The notes under the pieces were generated by a model. It searched no databases, was not told the origin of the DNA, and saw only the letters and a program-made list of their open reading frames with translations. Made by a program: the position numbers and the translations under genes. A stretch of 7,636 bases of DNA, from contig JAFTCU010000276.1 of the NCBI GenBank assembly GCA_017454585.1, positions 1-7,636 on the forward strand, read 5' to 3'. Origin of the DNA: Thermoguttaceae bacterium. Its GTDB lineage: Bacteria > Planctomycetota > Planctomycetia > Pirellulales > Thermoguttaceae. Positions 6,142 through 7,636 of this stretch are shown here, piece after piece. The first letter of the stretch is position 1, and every line of letters starts with the position of its first letter.

Positions 6142-6193
6142 TACAAATGACGTAAACCCCCAACTCTTTGTTTTTTATCATCAGGTTTCTGTT

Positions 6194-7429
6194 ATGAATT
6201 CAAGAGAAAGAATCAGAGCGGTTTTTGAGCATCAAAAAGTGGATTGGCTCCCCACCGACCTGGGAGGGACCCGGAAAACCGGTATTTCCGTGACGGCCAT
6301 CTATCATCTGCGGCAATGTATCGGCGCGGAAGTCCCCGTCCGTCTTTACGATGTGTACGAAGGGCTCGCGGAAATGGATCCGACGGTTGAGGAAGCGGTC
6401 GGGTGTGATACGATGCGCCTCCCGCAGCCAGTCCCGCTCATGAATATTGAGTGTCTGAAAGAGCAAACCAAAAAAAAGTGGAAGCCGTACGCGATGGAAG
6501 ACGGGACCGGCGTATTGGTTCCGGTCGATTTCTTTCCCGAGCGTGAGTTGAACGGGGATTTGTGCCTTCGCGATCTGATGGACCGTCGTTTTGCCAAGAT
6601 GAAGCGCGGGGGGTGGAAGTTTGAACCTCTGGCGGAAGGGCCGGGGGCGTGCGGACTGACTCTCGTTGAGGTTGAAAAGGAGCTTGAGGAGAAAAACCCG
6701 GCCGTCGCGCTGATCCCGGAGGATTCGTACTGGGAACTGCTTCAGAATTTCATCGGGATGTTCGCCAAAGTCTCCAAAAAAGCCCTGATTTACCGGGCCG
6801 GACCGCCTACGCCGTTCTTCGGAGGGCTGGGGGCACGTGAGCCGCTTAAGTGGCTGGAGGTTTTGGAAACCCGTACCGACGAGGCGAAGAAACTCCTCGA
6901 AAAGTGGTTTGAACTTTGGATGGACCAGATCACGAAACTGGCCGCGGCGTCCGTGAAGCCGATCGATGTACTGGTTCTGGAGGAAAATTTCTGCGGTGTG
7001 TGTCAGGATCTGGATCGTCAGCTTATTCGTGAGCATATTTTGCCGTTATACGCAAAAGGGATTCAGGAAATCCGCGTGAAAATGGGGCAAACACCGCACA
7101 TTTTGTGGCAGTCTGAAGGGAATTTTACGCCGTTTCTTCCTGATTTGCTGAAAATCGGCGTCGAGGGCGTGAGTTTCATCAATCTGGAAACCTCCGGTGT
7201 GAATCCGCTCACCATCAAGCAGGAATTCGGTAAAGACCTCGTCCTTTGGGGCGGGGCGTGTAGTGCGAGGGACCTGGCCGACCTGAATCAGAACGCCGTC
7301 CTGCGAAAAGTGCAGGAAAATCTGGCGATCCTTTCCGAAAACGGCGGCTACGTACACGCCTTGGCCGGAAACGTCGAGCCGGGAACGGACCCGGAAAACG
7401 TCCTGGCCTATTTTTCACGCCGGGCGTAA
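6194..7429 (+). CDS. Uroporphyrinogen decarboxylase/MtaA-superfamily protein, function unassigned
   Basis: This 411-residue soluble protein has the layout of the divergent URO-D family common in planctomycetes and Lentisphaerae. It starts MNSRERIRAVFEHQKVDWLP, then LYDVYEGLAEMDPTVEEAVGCD (residues 51-72). The C-terminal half has VLVLEENFC (259-267), HILPLYAKGIQEI (281-293), LPDLLKIGVEGVSFIN (315-330), EFGKDLVLWGGAC (344-356) and GGYVHALAGNV (384-394). It is not HemE: the substrate-binding RQAGRY motif is absent. Corrinoid methyltransferases of the superfamily bind zinc through His-x-Cys in HSCG; here the aligned position reads QSEG (306-309), so that chemistry is also doubtful. Cys356 remains. 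The in-frame TTG at 6107 would add 29 residues, but it lies upstream of the promoter; ATG 6194 matches the family N-terminus and has a weak AGG 8 nt upstream. It lies directly before a glycosylase gene. Family is confident; substrate is unknown. Confidence 0.88.
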   Translation: MNSRERIRAVFEHQKVDWLPTDLGGTRKTGISVTAIYHLRQCIGAEVPVRLYDVYEGLAEMDPTVEEAVGCDTMRLPQPVPLMNIECLKEQTKKKWKPYAMEDGTGVLVPVDFFPERELNGDLCLRDLMDRRFAKMKRGGWKFEPLAEGPGACGLTLVEVEKELEEKNPAVALIPEDSYWELLQNFIGMFAKVSKKALIYRAGPPTPFFGGLGAREPLKWLEVLETRTDEAKKLLEKWFELWMDQITKLAAASVKPIDVLVLEENFCGVCQDLDRQLIREHILPLYAKGIQEIRVKMGQTPHILWQSEGNFTPFLPDLLKIGVEGVSFINLETSGVNPLTIKQEFGKDLVLWGGACSARDLADLNQNAVLRKVQENLAILSENGGYVHALAGNVEPGTDPENVLAYFSRRA

Positions 7430-7431
7430 AA

Positions 7432-7636
7432 ATGCTCAGTGAACGACATCCCATTCCACCGTTTTTCCCCCGGGACGCGCGGGTTTTGTTTCTCGGGAGT
7501 TTCCCGCCGCCGCGCTCACGGTGGTGTATGGACTTTTTCTACCCGAATCTTCAAAACGACTTCTGGCGGATTTTCGGCCTGGTCTTCTTCGCGGATCGGG
7601 AGCATTTTCTCACGCCGCGGCCGTCGGACGGGAAAA
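7432..7636 (+). CDS. Uracil-DNA glycosylase family protein, 5' part only
   Basis: The frame is open from ATG 7432 to the window end (68 codons), so only the N-terminus is present. It reads HPIPPFFPRDARVLFLGSFP, then PPRSRW, MDFFYPNLQNDFWRIFGLVF and FADREHF. This matches from memory the start of small cytoplasmic uracil-DNA-glycosylase-fold enzymes that excise damaged or deaminated bases. GSFPPP (residues 22-27) is the motif-1-like loop, and the FYPN...NDFWRI segment shapes the base pocket. It starts 2 nt after the stop of the URO-D-family gene and lacks a clear Shine-Dalgarno sequence, so translational coupling in one operon is likely. The missing C-terminus holds the remaining catalytic motifs, so activity and subclass cannot be judged. 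Confidence 0.8.
   Translation, partial: MLSERHPIPPFFPRDARVLFLGSFPPPRSRWCMDFFYPNLQNDFWRIFGLVFFADREHFLTPRPSDGK

Noticed and set aside
6200..7036. 278-codon open frame on the minus strand
   Set aside because: It is antisense to the URO-D-family gene and has no motif or start-site support.
6194..7429. Assignment as haem-biosynthesis uroporphyrinogen decarboxylase (HemE)
   Set aside because: The RQAGRY-type N-terminal arginine motif is missing, and the sequence fits the divergent URO-D/MtaA-like group instead.
1..7636. CRISPR arrays, tRNA/rRNA genes, insertion-sequence ends, riboswitches
   Set aside because: I saw no direct-repeat arrays, cloverleaf-like sequences, transposase genes with flanking inverted repeats, or recognisable riboswitch cores on either strand.

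Overview
The window reads as a chromosomal segment of a free-standing PVC-group bacterium, most likely a planctomycete (Planctomycetota), with Lentisphaerota as the main alternative. This rests on the combination of protein types: a secreted HEAT-repeat protein, a Tat-exported Gfo/Idh/MocA oxidoreductase, a LamG protein with a PEP-CTERM sorting tail, and a divergent uroporphyrinogen-decarboxylase-family protein. The coding DNA is moderately GC-rich and the short intergenic gaps are markedly AT-rich. No RNA genes, insertion sequences, CRISPR arrays or phage genes were seen.

Left half (1-3459), minus strand, read right to left: (i) a Tat-signal Gfo/Idh/MocA oxidoreductase; (ii) after 48 bp, a 192-residue unrecognised protein with a C-terminal membrane segment; (iii) after 87 bp, a secreted HEAT-repeat protein that runs off the left edge. 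They could be co-transcribed from a promoter near 3513-3541, but the AT-rich gap with a palindrome before the third gene may hold its own control.

Centre (3460-3670) is a divergent promoter region. It serves the oxidoreductase cluster leftward and a large surface or secreted protein rightward (3671-6025). That protein has a signal peptide, a LamG domain, two diverged tandem copies of an NPCBM-like domain and a PEP-CTERM tail. A consensus Shine-Dalgarno sequence upstream is mispositioned for the protein's ATG but well placed for an 11-codon leader ORF whose stop overlaps that ATG.

Right part: a strong intrinsic terminator (about 6043-6095) separates the PEP-CTERM gene from a new transcription unit. 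A promoter with a perfect TATAAT drives a URO-D/MtaA-like protein (6194-7429) that appears to lack the usual His-x-Cys metal-ligand motif. Two bases after its stop begins a uracil-DNA-glycosylase-family gene, cut by the right edge.

The left and central genes suggest extracytoplasmic carbohydrate handling: glycan binding by LamG/NPCBM domains and sugar redox chemistry by Gfo/Idh/MocA. This is inferred from families and neighbourhood, not demonstrated. I found no obvious new defence or mobile system. The most interesting points are the leader-ORF arrangement, the duplicated-domain PEP-CTERM protein, the altered active site of the URO-D relative, and the orphan membrane-tailed protein.
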